Of a stretch of DNA of 50,841 nucleotides, positions 34,755 to 42,091 are shown piece after piece. The notes beneath the pieces are model-generated. The model did not search any database, was not told the origin of the DNA, and worked only from the letters and a program-made list of their open reading frames with translations. The position numbers were made by a program, and so were the translations under genes. Each line of letters begins with the position of its first letter. The first letter of the stretch is position 1. This DNA comes from Roseococcus sp. (lineage in GTDB: Bacteria > Pseudomonadota > Alphaproteobacteria > Acetobacterales > Acetobacteraceae), in assembly GCF_019747315.1 (NCBI RefSeq), contig NZ_JAIEQY010000111.1:1-50841 (forward strand). Reading direction: 5' to 3'.

Positions 34755-34867
34755 GGCCTCCGGCGGCTGGGGCCGAAAGGCCCCAGACCCCATTTTTTTG
34801 GCGTGGATTGACGGGTCACCCTAATTTCTGGGGTCTGGGGCCTTTCGGCCCCAGCCGCCGGAGGCCC
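34755..34867. repeat. 3'-end GC hairpin module, inverted pair between convergent genes (copy 4)
   Basis: Arms at 34755-34792 and 34830-34867 are inverted around a 37-nt spacer. Both have GGGGTCTGGGGCC, a loop (TTTC in both) and GGCCCCAGCCGCC. The udh stop (TAG) is followed by GAAAAAAGGGGCCTCC. The sulfotransferase-like gene's stop (TAA) runs into AAAAGGGCCTCC on the other strand. Each arm therefore terminates the gene on the far side: the clearest example of the two-way arrangement. Confidence 0.88.
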
Positions 34868-34869
34868 TT

Positions 34870-35598
34870 TTACTTCAACCGCGCCCGGATGCGCGCCAGG
34901 CTCCCGGCCGCCAATTCCCGCATCTGCACATCCAGCGCAGCGCCCTCGGCCAGCAAGGCGGCATCGGGCTGGTCCAGCGGCGCCTCGCGCCCGCCATCCT
35001 TGGCCACCCGCTCGGCCCGCGCATTCACCATGGGCCATTCCCGCACCATGCGCCGGAAGGGCGGGCCGGCTGCCGTGCCGAGCCAGGCGGCGAAGAGATC
35101 GGCGTCGAAGCTCTCGCGCTGCTCGATCTCGATGAAGAAGACCTCGCTCTGGGCCGCAAAGGCCGTCAGGCGCTTCACATGCTCGGCATAGACCTCCAGC
35201 AGGCGCCGCGCGGGGAAGCCCCAGGCCAGGCTGGCATGGGATTCGGCCATGGCGGCGAAGGGCCGGATGGAAGCGATGAAGCGGCAATCCGGGCAGGCGG
35301 CGCGCAGGCGCTCGGGCAGGTCATCGGCGAAGGGGCGCTCGATCTTCACGCTGCGGGCGCCGAAATCGGCGAAATAGGCCTGGGGGCGCCCGGCCGCCTG
35401 GGACAGGCGGAAGCGGGTCTCCCGCTCCCCATCCGTGATCAGGCCATGCAGCGACTTCTCACGCCGGCCTGGCGTGAGGGAGGAATGCGGCTCCATCCCC
35501 TCGCCCAACAGGGCGGCGGCGAGCTTCACCAGGAATTGCGAGCCCGAGCGCGGCAGAACCAGCCACGCCACGCGCAGTTCCGCAGATTCGCCCGTCAT
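34870..35598 (-). CDS. Sulfotransferase-like protein
   Basis: A 242-residue soluble protein. VAWLVLPRSGSQFLVKLAAA near residue 15 resembles the 5'-phosphosulfate loop (P-R-S-G-S/T) of PAPS-dependent sulfotransferases. CRFIASIRPFAAMAESHASL near residue 110 resembles the 3'-phosphate-binding R-x-P...S segment. If correct, it transfers sulfate from PAPS to an unknown acceptor. It is the third gene of a minus-strand run (acyl-CoA synthetase, EipB, this gene) with gaps of 39 and 24 nt. The family assignment rests on two short motifs only. Confidence 0.55.
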   Translation of the reverse strand: MTGESAELRVAWLVLPRSGSQFLVKLAAALLGEGMEPHSSLTPGRREKSLHGLITDGERETRFRLSQAAGRPQAYFADFGARSVKIERPFADDLPERLRAACPDCRFIASIRPFAAMAESHASLAWGFPARRLLEVYAEHVKRLTAFAAQSEVFFIEIEQRESFDADLFAAWLGTAAGPPFRRMVREWPMVNARAERVAKDGGREAPLDQPDAALLAEGAALDVQMRELAAGSLARIRARLK

Positions 35599-35622
35599 CC
35601 TCGGTCGCGTGCCCGGGCTGGC

Positions 35623-36483
35623 TCAGCAGGGCGAGGGGATGGGCTGCAACTCGCCCAGCCGCCCATCCACGACGAATTCGCCGAAATCCATCTTCAGCTC
35701 GTCGGCCACGCCATTCTCGAAATAGCGCATGCTCACCTCGTAATCCGGCGTGGCGGCGCCGCCGCCCTGGCCCGTGGCGTTGCGGTCGAAGAAGGCGATC
35801 CGCATGCGGGCACTGCCCAGCGTGGAGAGCAGCGGGAAATTCGCATTGGGCTGCGGCCCGACCCAGCCGCCCGAGATGATGGTCGTCGTATCCTGCGCGC
35901 CATCGGCCGAGGTGCCGTCGAACAGCGGCGCCACATAAATGCGCTGGCCAGCGCGGGCGGCGGCCAGGCTGCGGAGCGTGTGGATCATCGGCAGGATGGT
36001 GCCTTCGGGCAGGTCTTCCTCGGTCGCCGCCGGCTCCTGGTAGCGGATGCGGCCGCCCTGGGGCGTGATCGTCGCTTCGCCCGCCACGCGGGAGGTGATG
36101 GCGCCGCCCGTCATCTGCGTCAACGAGAAACGCAGCGAGGAGCCGTCTTTCGCCTCCAGCGTCGCGTAGTCCGAGGTGGTTTCGACCACATTGCCGTCGC
36201 GGTCGCCGACCAGCAGGGTGAAGCGCTGGCGCGAGGCCCAGGCGTCACAGGCGTCGATCACCTCGAAGAGCATGATGCCCTCCGCCTGCTCGATGCTCGC
36301 ATTGTCGCGCACGCTGTCGAGCTTGAGGCGGTAGGCCGCGCGATGGGCAAGCATGTGCTCGGCCCCCGGCTCGGCCGCCTGGGCGGGTGCCATGGGCAGC
36401 AGACCGGCCAGGAGAATCGCCAGGGGGAGCATCGCGAGGGGGAGGCCGAGAAGGCCACGGCGGGGTTTCATGCGTCGCAGCAT
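35623..36483 (-). CDS. eipB: EipB/DUF1849 periplasmic cell-envelope integrity protein
   Basis: A 286-residue exported protein with a signal peptide (LLGLPLAMLPLAILLAGLLP, then MAPAQA). The mature N-terminus reads AHRAAYRLKLDS, followed by AEGIMLFEVIDACDAW. EipB proteins of alphaproteobacteria form a periplasmic beta-spiral that supports envelope integrity. They carry one conserved disulfide between an early Cys and one near the C-terminus. Here Cys79 and the terminal Cys286 (ELQPIPSPC) fit that pattern. The start at 36483 gives the longest signal peptide; 36471 is an alternative. Confidence 0.82.
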   Translation of the reverse strand: MLRRMKPRRGLLGLPLAMLPLAILLAGLLPMAPAQAAEPGAEHMLAHRAAYRLKLDSVRDNASIEQAEGIMLFEVIDACDAWASRQRFTLLVGDRDGNVVETTSDYATLEAKDGSSLRFSLTQMTGGAITSRVAGEATITPQGGRIRYQEPAATEEDLPEGTILPMIHTLRSLAAARAGQRIYVAPLFDGTSADGAQDTTTIISGGWVGPQPNANFPLLSTLGSARMRIAFFDRNATGQGGGAATPDYEVSMRYFENGVADELKMDFGEFVVDGRLGELQPIPSPC

Positions 36484-36522
36484 AGCGCAGAAACCGCGCG
36501 GCAGGAATCTCCGTGATGCCTA

Positions 36523-38646
36523 TCAGCCCGACAGGATCATCAGCCCGTCTACCGCCACGCAGCCCTCGGGCCGGCAGACCAGGGGGTTGATCTCGGCCTC
36601 TTCCAGCCGGTCGCCCATCGCCGCCGCGAAGCCGGAGAATTGGGCGATGGTGGCGGCGATCTGCTCCACCGGCATGGGCGCGCTGCCGCGGAAGCCATCC
36701 AGCAATGGGAAGGCCTTGAGGCTGCGCAGCATGGCCATCGCCCCCTCGGCCGAGACAGGCGCCACATCCAGCGCCACATCCTTCCAGAGTTCCGCCTGAA
36801 CACCGCCCAGGCCCACCAGGACCATGGTGCCGAATTGCGGATCGCGCCGGGCGCCCAGGATGAGTTCCACGCCGCGCGCCTCCATGCGCTGCACCAGCAC
36901 GCCATCCACCCGGGCCTGCGGCGCATGTTTCGCGGCGCCCGCCATGATGCGGGCGAAGGCGGCGGTGACGGCGGCGGCATCGGCCAGGTTCAGCTCCACC
37001 CCGCCCACCTCGGTCTTGTGCGCCACATCGGGGCTGTCGAGCTTCAGCACCACGGGGAAGCCCAGCGCCTGCGCGGCAGCGACGGCGGCGGCCGCGTCCT
37101 TGGCGCGATGCTCGGCGACGACAGGCAGGCCCGCGCCGGCAAAGGCCTGCTTGGCGGCGGCTTCCATCAGCGTGGCGGCGCCGGGCGCCACGGCGGCGGC
37201 GGCGGCGCTGGCCTTGGCATCCACCACCCCCAGGGGCGGCTTCGGGTCATGCCGCTGGAACCAGAGGCGCAGCGCATTCATCATCCGCCGCGTGGAGCGG
37301 AAGAGCACCAGGTTGGGGCTGACATCGGCGGCCTCGGCGCCCGGGCCTTCCAGGCTCTCCGGGATCCACATGATGCAGATGGGCTTGCCCGAAGCGGCGG
37401 CCATCGGCTCCAGCGTGCGCATCCGCGCCGGCGTCGCTGTCGGGGCGGGGTTGTGATAGACCACGGGGAAGACGACGGTCGCGTATTGGTCGTCATTCAG
37501 CATGGCGAGCATGCATTCCTCGAAGGATTTCGGATTGGTCGCCACCTGCGCCGTGAGGTCGCAGGGGTTGCGCGGGCTGCCGAAATCCGGGATCGCCGAG
37601 CGCAGCACGCGCTCCGTCTCCGGGGCCGGCTGCGGCAGGGCGAGGCCCTGGAACTCCGCATGGTCAGCCGCCATGATGCCCGCGCCCCCCGAGGGCGTGA
37701 CGATGCCCACGCCGCGCGCCTTGGGCGGCCCGGCCTTGGCGAAGAAGCCCGAGGTTTCCAGCAGCGCGTCGAAATCCTCCACCTCCAGCATGCCCGCGCG
37801 CTTGAAGCCCGCCGACCAGGCGGCGCTGCTGCCGGCCAGCGAGCCGGTGTGCGAGGCCGCCGCCTTGGCGCCGATCTCGCCGCGCCCCAGCTTCAGCACC
37901 ACGATGGTCTTGCCCATCTCCTCCGCGATGCGGCCCAGCGCGAAGAGGCGCCGCGCATCGCGCAGCCCCTCCACCACCAGCGCGATGCTGCGGCATTCCG
38001 GAATGGTGAGCTGGAACGCGGCGAGGTCGCAGACATCGAGATCCGTCGCATTGCCGGCCGTCGCCATGTGGCACATGGCGAAGCCGCGCTCAGCCGCCTG
38101 CATCAGCGCATAGCCGAGCGCGCCGGACTGGCTGACCACGCCCACCCCGCCGGCCGGGGCCGTCAGCTTCACATAATCCGGCATGAAGGTCGCACCCGCC
38201 CGCTGGCGGTGATCGGCGAAGCCCAGGCAATTGGCGCCGAGCAGCGGAAAGCCCAGCTTGCGCGCCGTCTCGCGCAGCAATTCCTCTTCCACGGCGCGCT
38301 CGGGCAGGTCCGTCTCGCCATAGCCGGAGGCGTAGATGACCGCACCACCGCCGCCCTTCTTCGCCAAGGCCTGCACCGCATCCATCACGCCCGGCCGCGG
38401 CAGTGCGATGACGGTGGAATCCGGTGCCCCCGGCAAATCCGCCACGGACGCGAAACAGGGCCGGCCATGCAGCTCCTGCCCCGCATATTTCGGGTTCACG
38501 CACCAGACCGGGCCATCGAAATCCCGCATGTTCTGCACGGTGCGCGCGCCAAATCCGGTCGGCTCCGCCGAGACGCCCACCACGGCGAAGCTGCGCGGCG
38601 CCAGCAGGCGCGTGAGGCTGTTGGGGTCGCGCAAGGCTTCGGTCAT
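36523..38646 (-). CDS. NDP-forming acyl-CoA synthetase (acetate--CoA ligase family)
   Basis: A 707-residue fusion of both ACD subunits. The CoA-binding domain (LLAPRSFAVVGVSAEPTGFG) and ligase-CoA domains come first. The phosphorylated His266 lies in AAASHTGSLAGSSAAW. The C-terminal ATP-grasp domain includes LDSPDVAHKTEVGGVELNL and ends EEAEINPLVCRPEGCVAVDG. It interconverts an acyl-CoA, NDP and phosphate with the free acid, CoA and NTP. The acid is not readable. GGAGAG about 8 nt upstream supports the ATG at 38646. It is followed by eipB after 39 nt. Confidence 0.9.
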   Translation of the reverse strand: MTEALRDPNSLTRLLAPRSFAVVGVSAEPTGFGARTVQNMRDFDGPVWCVNPKYAGQELHGRPCFASVADLPGAPDSTVIALPRPGVMDAVQALAKKGGGGAVIYASGYGETDLPERAVEEELLRETARKLGFPLLGANCLGFADHRQRAGATFMPDYVKLTAPAGGVGVVSQSGALGYALMQAAERGFAMCHMATAGNATDLDVCDLAAFQLTIPECRSIALVVEGLRDARRLFALGRIAEEMGKTIVVLKLGRGEIGAKAAASHTGSLAGSSAAWSAGFKRAGMLEVEDFDALLETSGFFAKAGPPKARGVGIVTPSGGAGIMAADHAEFQGLALPQPAPETERVLRSAIPDFGSPRNPCDLTAQVATNPKSFEECMLAMLNDDQYATVVFPVVYHNPAPTATPARMRTLEPMAAASGKPICIMWIPESLEGPGAEAADVSPNLVLFRSTRRMMNALRLWFQRHDPKPPLGVVDAKASAAAAAVAPGAATLMEAAAKQAFAGAGLPVVAEHRAKDAAAAVAAAQALGFPVVLKLDSPDVAHKTEVGGVELNLADAAAVTAAFARIMAGAAKHAPQARVDGVLVQRMEARGVELILGARRDPQFGTMVLVGLGGVQAELWKDVALDVAPVSAEGAMAMLRSLKAFPLLDGFRGSAPMPVEQIAATIAQFSGFAAAMGDRLEEAEINPLVCRPEGCVAVDGLMILSG

Positions 38647-38798
38647 TCGGTTTCTCTCCCATTGATTCCGTTGGTTCCATTCGGGAACAGGCGGGGCGTT
38701 TCGGCAAGCCCCCGCGGGCTGCGATCCCCATGGCTTTTTCCTTGCCCCCGTCCCGCCCCGCGCCGCATCCTGGCGGCAACCACAAGGAGGAAGCGGCC

Positions 38799-39137
38799 AT
38801 GGGCCAATGCATCGTCATCGTCCAGTTCGGCCTGCCGAAGCGCAGCGAGGAACAGGCGATCAAGGGGGCCACATCCACCGCGCCGATCTACCGCGAACTC
38901 GCCCGCAAGGGCCTGATCCGCAAGGATTACCTGAACGGAGAGGCCGGGACCGGCGGCGTCTATCTCTGGGAAAGCCGCGCCGATGCCGAAGCCTGGTTCA
39001 CCGAGGAACGCATCGGCCAGCTGACCGAACGCTTCGGCGCACGGCCGCGCCTCACCTGGTACGACACGCATGTCACGGTGGACAATGTGGCGGAGGAAAT
39101 CCGGGCGAATGGGCGGGTTGTGGAACACGCGGGGTAG
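38799..39137 (+). CDS. Small dimeric alpha/beta-barrel (YdhR/monooxygenase-like) protein
   Basis: A 112-residue protein: CIVIVQFGLPKRSEEQAIKG, GLIRKDYLNGEAGTGGVYLW, ESRADAEAWFTEERIGQLTE and RPRLTWYDTHVTVDN. The ferredoxin-like fold pattern with G-G-V-Y-L-W-E matches the YdhR family of putative monooxygenases. Biochemical activity of the family is unclear. A strong AAGGAGG lies 9 nt upstream of the ATG at 38799. The stop (TAG) is immediately followed by the A-tract of a hairpin repeat. It is divergent from the acyl-CoA synthetase gene. Confidence 0.72.
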   Translation: MGQCIVIVQFGLPKRSEEQAIKGATSTAPIYRELARKGLIRKDYLNGEAGTGGVYLWESRADAEAWFTEERIGQLTERFGARPRLTWYDTHVTVDNVAEEIRANGRVVEHAG

Positions 39138-39143
39138 GAAAAG

Positions 39144-39181
39144 GGCCTCCGGCGGCCGGGGCCGAGGGGCCCCGGACCCCA
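39144..39181. repeat. 3'-end GC hairpin module, single arm, C:G class (copy 5)
   Basis: GGCCTCCGGCGGCCGGGGCC, GAG and GGGCCCCGGACCCC follow the stop at 39137 after GAAAA. It belongs to the variant in which the stem T:A pair is replaced by C:G. For the convergent cytochrome gene, read on the minus strand, it ends in GGAGGCCC and four T residues. Confidence 0.82.
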
Positions 39182-39196
39182 GGATTTGGGGCTGCG

Positions 39197-41503
39197 CTAG
39201 CGCCTGGGGGCGCGCAGCTGGTCGCGGAGGGCGGCTGCCTCGCGGTCGGCGGGGTTCAGGGCGGCGGCGGCGGTGGCCAGGCGCTCGGCCTCGCGCAGAT
39301 CGCCCTGGTCGCGCAGCAGGGCCGCCAGCACCATCAGGCTGTCGCGGTGGCGCGGATGCTGCACGATCTGCAAGGCCAGCACCGAACGCGCCTCGGCGAT
39401 GCGGCCCAGCCTTTGCAAGGCCAGCGCCTGGGTCAGGCGGTGGCTCGGCTCCTGCGGGGCCAGGCGCACGGCGGCGGCCAGGGGCTCCAGCGCCTCGGTG
39501 ACGCGGCCCCGGCGGATCTCGAACAGCGCCAGGGCATAGCGCGCATCCGCCGCCTCCGGATGGGCGGCGACGGCCTGGCGCAACAAGGCCTGGGCCGGTT
39601 CCAGCCGGCCGCGCCCTTCCTCGAAGCCAGCCAGGTTTACCAGCGCGGGCAGGAAATCCCGATCGCGCGCCAGCGCCTCGCGATAGGCCGCCTCCGCGCC
39701 CGCGAGATCGCCGCGCGAGGCCAGGAGCCCAGCGATGTTTACATGCGCCTCCGGTCGCTCGGCCGCCGCCCGCTCGCTGATGATGAGCTCGGCCCAGGCG
39801 GCCTCGAAGGCCGGGCGGGCGGCGGCGGGGATGGCGGTGGGCGGCACCGCGGCCAGCGCACGCGCGGCCTCGATGCGCACCAGGCGCACCTCATCGCTCA
39901 GCAGCCGCACCGCATGAATTCGGTTGGCGGGGGGCAGGTTGTCCAGCGCGCGCAGCGCGGCGGCGCGCACCAGCGGCTCGGGGTCCCGCAGCGTGCCGCC
40001 CACCGCCTCGCCCACCGGGCGCGTCGCGCGGTTGGGCAGCAGCGAGAGCGCGGTGGCACGCCAGATGGCAGCCTGCGAGCGATCCAGCGCGAGGTTCGAC
40101 AGCGCCTGGTCTGCCCCCGGCGCGCCCTGCCGCCCCGCATGGATGGTCAGGCCAGGATGCGCCGGACCGCGCGGCGGCCCATGCCATTCGGCCAGTTGCG
40201 CCGCCGCCCAGTCCTGGCTTTGCCCGGTGTGGCAGGAGGTGCAGGTGTCGGGCGAACCCACGATGCGCGAGACATCGGGGCGCGGGATCGAGAAGGCGTG
40301 ATCGCGCCGCCGATCCACGCCCATATAGGTCACGGCCGGCATGTGGCAGGCGGCGCATTGCGCGCCCTCGCCGCCCGGCGCGTGGCGGTGGTGCGAGGCC
40401 GCCTCGAAGCGCGCGGGCAGATGGCATTGCGTGCAGACGGCATTGCCCTCGGCGCGCAGACGGCCGGTATGGGGCTGGTGGCAATCGGCGCAGACCACGC
40501 CGGCGCGCTGCATGCTGCTCTGCGCGAAGCTGCCCCATTCGAAGACCTCGCCCTGGATCTGGCCATCGGCGTGATACTCGCCGCGCTCCAGCAGCAGCAT
40601 GGCGTGGGTGTCGAGCAGGCGCGGCCCTGGCACGGGGTCCGCCACCAGGGGGCGGGCGCGGCCATGGCAGGCGGCGCAGGTCTCGGTGCCAGCGGCCGTT
40701 GCCTGGCGGGGCGGGCCCTCCCAGCGGGCGATGCCGCGCGCATCGCCCTCGACGAAGCGCCAGGCGCCGCCGGAGGCATCGCGCAGCGCGACCTCCAGCC
40801 CATTCGGCCCCTGGCGGCCGCCACGTGCCCAGTCCACATGCGCGGCCCCGCGCCCATGGCAGGATTCGCAGCCGACGGAGATTTCCGTCCATGTCGTCTC
40901 GTAGCGATCGCGCGCCGGATCATAGCCGCGCACCAGCCCCGTGGAGTGACAGGAGGCGCACATGAAGTTCCAATTCTGGTCGCGCCCGGTCCAGTGCAGC
41001 GCATCGCCGGGGCGCAGGCGCTCTTGTGGCATCAGGTGATACCAGCGCTGGCCGCCGGCTTCGCGCGGGCGGCTGTCCCAGGCCCAGGGCAGCGCCTGGC
41101 GCCGGCCATCGGGCATCAGCAGAAGGTATTGCTGGAGTGGGTCGAGGCCGAAGGTCTCGCTGACCGGCATCTCGGTGGTGCTGCCATCGGCCTCGCGCAG
41201 GCGCACCGCGAAGCCATCGGCTCGGCGGTGGAAGCTGGCGGCGTGCTGGCCCTCGCGCGCCTCGGCGCCGGAGAAATCGCCCAACACATTCGTGGGCGTG
41301 GCGGCAGCCATGGCGCGGGCGTGGTCGCTCTGCATCCAGTCGGCGTGTTGCGGCGCGTGGCATTGCGCGCAGGTGTCGCTGCCGACGAAGCCCGCGCGCT
41401 GCGCCTCGCGCGCGCGCGGCGGGCTGGAATCGAGTGTGGCGGCGATGAGGACGGGCAGGCAGGGGAAGGCCAGCGCCGCAATCCAGCGGAGCCAGCGGGT
41501 CAT
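39197..41503 (-). CDS. Exported eight-haem c-type cytochrome with HEAT-like and TPR domains
   Basis: A 768-residue periplasmic protein with signal peptide (MTRWLRWIAALAFPCLPVLI, then AA). Eight CxxCH haem-binding motifs lie in the first half: CAQCH (Cys45), CASCH, CESCH, CAACH, CADCH, CTQCH, CAACH and CTSCH, with additional His residues suitable as sixth ligands (HLPARFEAASHHRHAPGG). The middle part (WRATALSLLPNRATRPVGEA, RAAALRALDNL) looks like HEAT repeats. The C-terminal 200 residues are TPRs (AHVNIAGLLASRGDLAGAEA, AYREAL). It may carry electrons for an unknown reductive or oxidative reaction. It follows the small exported protein by 10 nt, in the arylsulfatase operon. Confidence 0.87.
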   Translation of the reverse strand: MTRWLRWIAALAFPCLPVLIAATLDSSPPRAREAQRAGFVGSDTCAQCHAPQHADWMQSDHARAMAAATPTNVLGDFSGAEAREGQHAASFHRRADGFAVRLREADGSTTEMPVSETFGLDPLQQYLLLMPDGRRQALPWAWDSRPREAGGQRWYHLMPQERLRPGDALHWTGRDQNWNFMCASCHSTGLVRGYDPARDRYETTWTEISVGCESCHGRGAAHVDWARGGRQGPNGLEVALRDASGGAWRFVEGDARGIARWEGPPRQATAAGTETCAACHGRARPLVADPVPGPRLLDTHAMLLLERGEYHADGQIQGEVFEWGSFAQSSMQRAGVVCADCHQPHTGRLRAEGNAVCTQCHLPARFEAASHHRHAPGGEGAQCAACHMPAVTYMGVDRRRDHAFSIPRPDVSRIVGSPDTCTSCHTGQSQDWAAAQLAEWHGPPRGPAHPGLTIHAGRQGAPGADQALSNLALDRSQAAIWRATALSLLPNRATRPVGEAVGGTLRDPEPLVRAAALRALDNLPPANRIHAVRLLSDEVRLVRIEAARALAAVPPTAIPAAARPAFEAAWAELIISERAAAERPEAHVNIAGLLASRGDLAGAEAAYREALARDRDFLPALVNLAGFEEGRGRLEPAQALLRQAVAAHPEAADARYALALFEIRRGRVTEALEPLAAAVRLAPQEPSHRLTQALALQRLGRIAEARSVLALQIVQHPRHRDSLMVLAALLRDQGDLREAERLATAAAALNPADREAAALRDQLRAPRR

Positions 41504-41513
41504 ACCAGCCGCC

Positions 41514-42035
41514 TCAGCGCCAGCCCACGCCCCGCGCCCCACGCCCCACGCCATGGAAGCCCGGGCCTACGCCGCCGCCGACACCGATCCAGTCGATGAA
41601 GAGCGTGGTGGCGCCGCCGGCACGCGGCACATTCCCCTGGATCAGCCGGTAGCGGTAGGAGAGGTCCCGCCCTTCCAGCCGCGGATGGCTGATGCGGATG
41701 ACGGAGATGCCGTTTTCCTCACGCCCCGGCTCATAGACCGAGAGGCTGGCATTGGGCGGATCGGCCGCGAAATTGTCGGGGCCGGCGCGGGCCGTCCATT
41801 CTTCCAGATAGGCCGCCATGGTCAGGTGGCCGGCGATGCGGTTCGGCCGGTCGGTGAAGAAGACCGTCTGCGGGCTGACGCCGACGAGGCGGATGCTCTC
41901 CGCCGTCGCGGTCAGGCCCTCGGCCATCTGCACGAACATGAACTGCAAGGGCGCCGAAGCTGTCGCCCCCTGGGCACGAACCAGGCTCGGCAAGGCAAGA
42001 AGCCCGCCGAGGCCGGCGAGAAAGGAACGGCGCAT
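41514..42035 (-). CDS. Small exported protein of unknown function, arylsulfatase-linked
   Basis: A 173-residue protein with a signal peptide (MRRSFLAGLGGLLALPSLVR, then AQG). The body contains LQFMFVQMAEGLTATAESIR, VFFTDRPNRIAGHL and FAADPPNASLSVYEPG, and a Gly/His-rich tail (IGVGGGVGPGFHGVGRGARG). I know of similar proteins next to sulfatases but of no function. The Gly/His tail could bind metal or anchor to a partner; that is inference. It sits between arylsulfatase (56-nt gap) and the cytochrome (10-nt gap). Confidence 0.65.
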   Translation of the reverse strand: MRRSFLAGLGGLLALPSLVRAQGATASAPLQFMFVQMAEGLTATAESIRLVGVSPQTVFFTDRPNRIAGHLTMAAYLEEWTARAGPDNFAADPPNASLSVYEPGREENGISVIRISHPRLEGRDLSYRYRLIQGNVPRAGGATTLFIDWIGVGGGVGPGFHGVGRGARGVGWR

Positions 42036-42091
42036 GAGGTTCTCTCGCTATTTGAGGAAGGATGGCCGGGGCATGTTGCCCCGGCCGGAGA

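Noticed and set aside
32520..34793. 757-codon frame that would extend the amidase to 34.8 kb
   Set aside because: The first 300 codons are antisense to udh and contain no domain; amidase family length and motifs fit a start at 33872.
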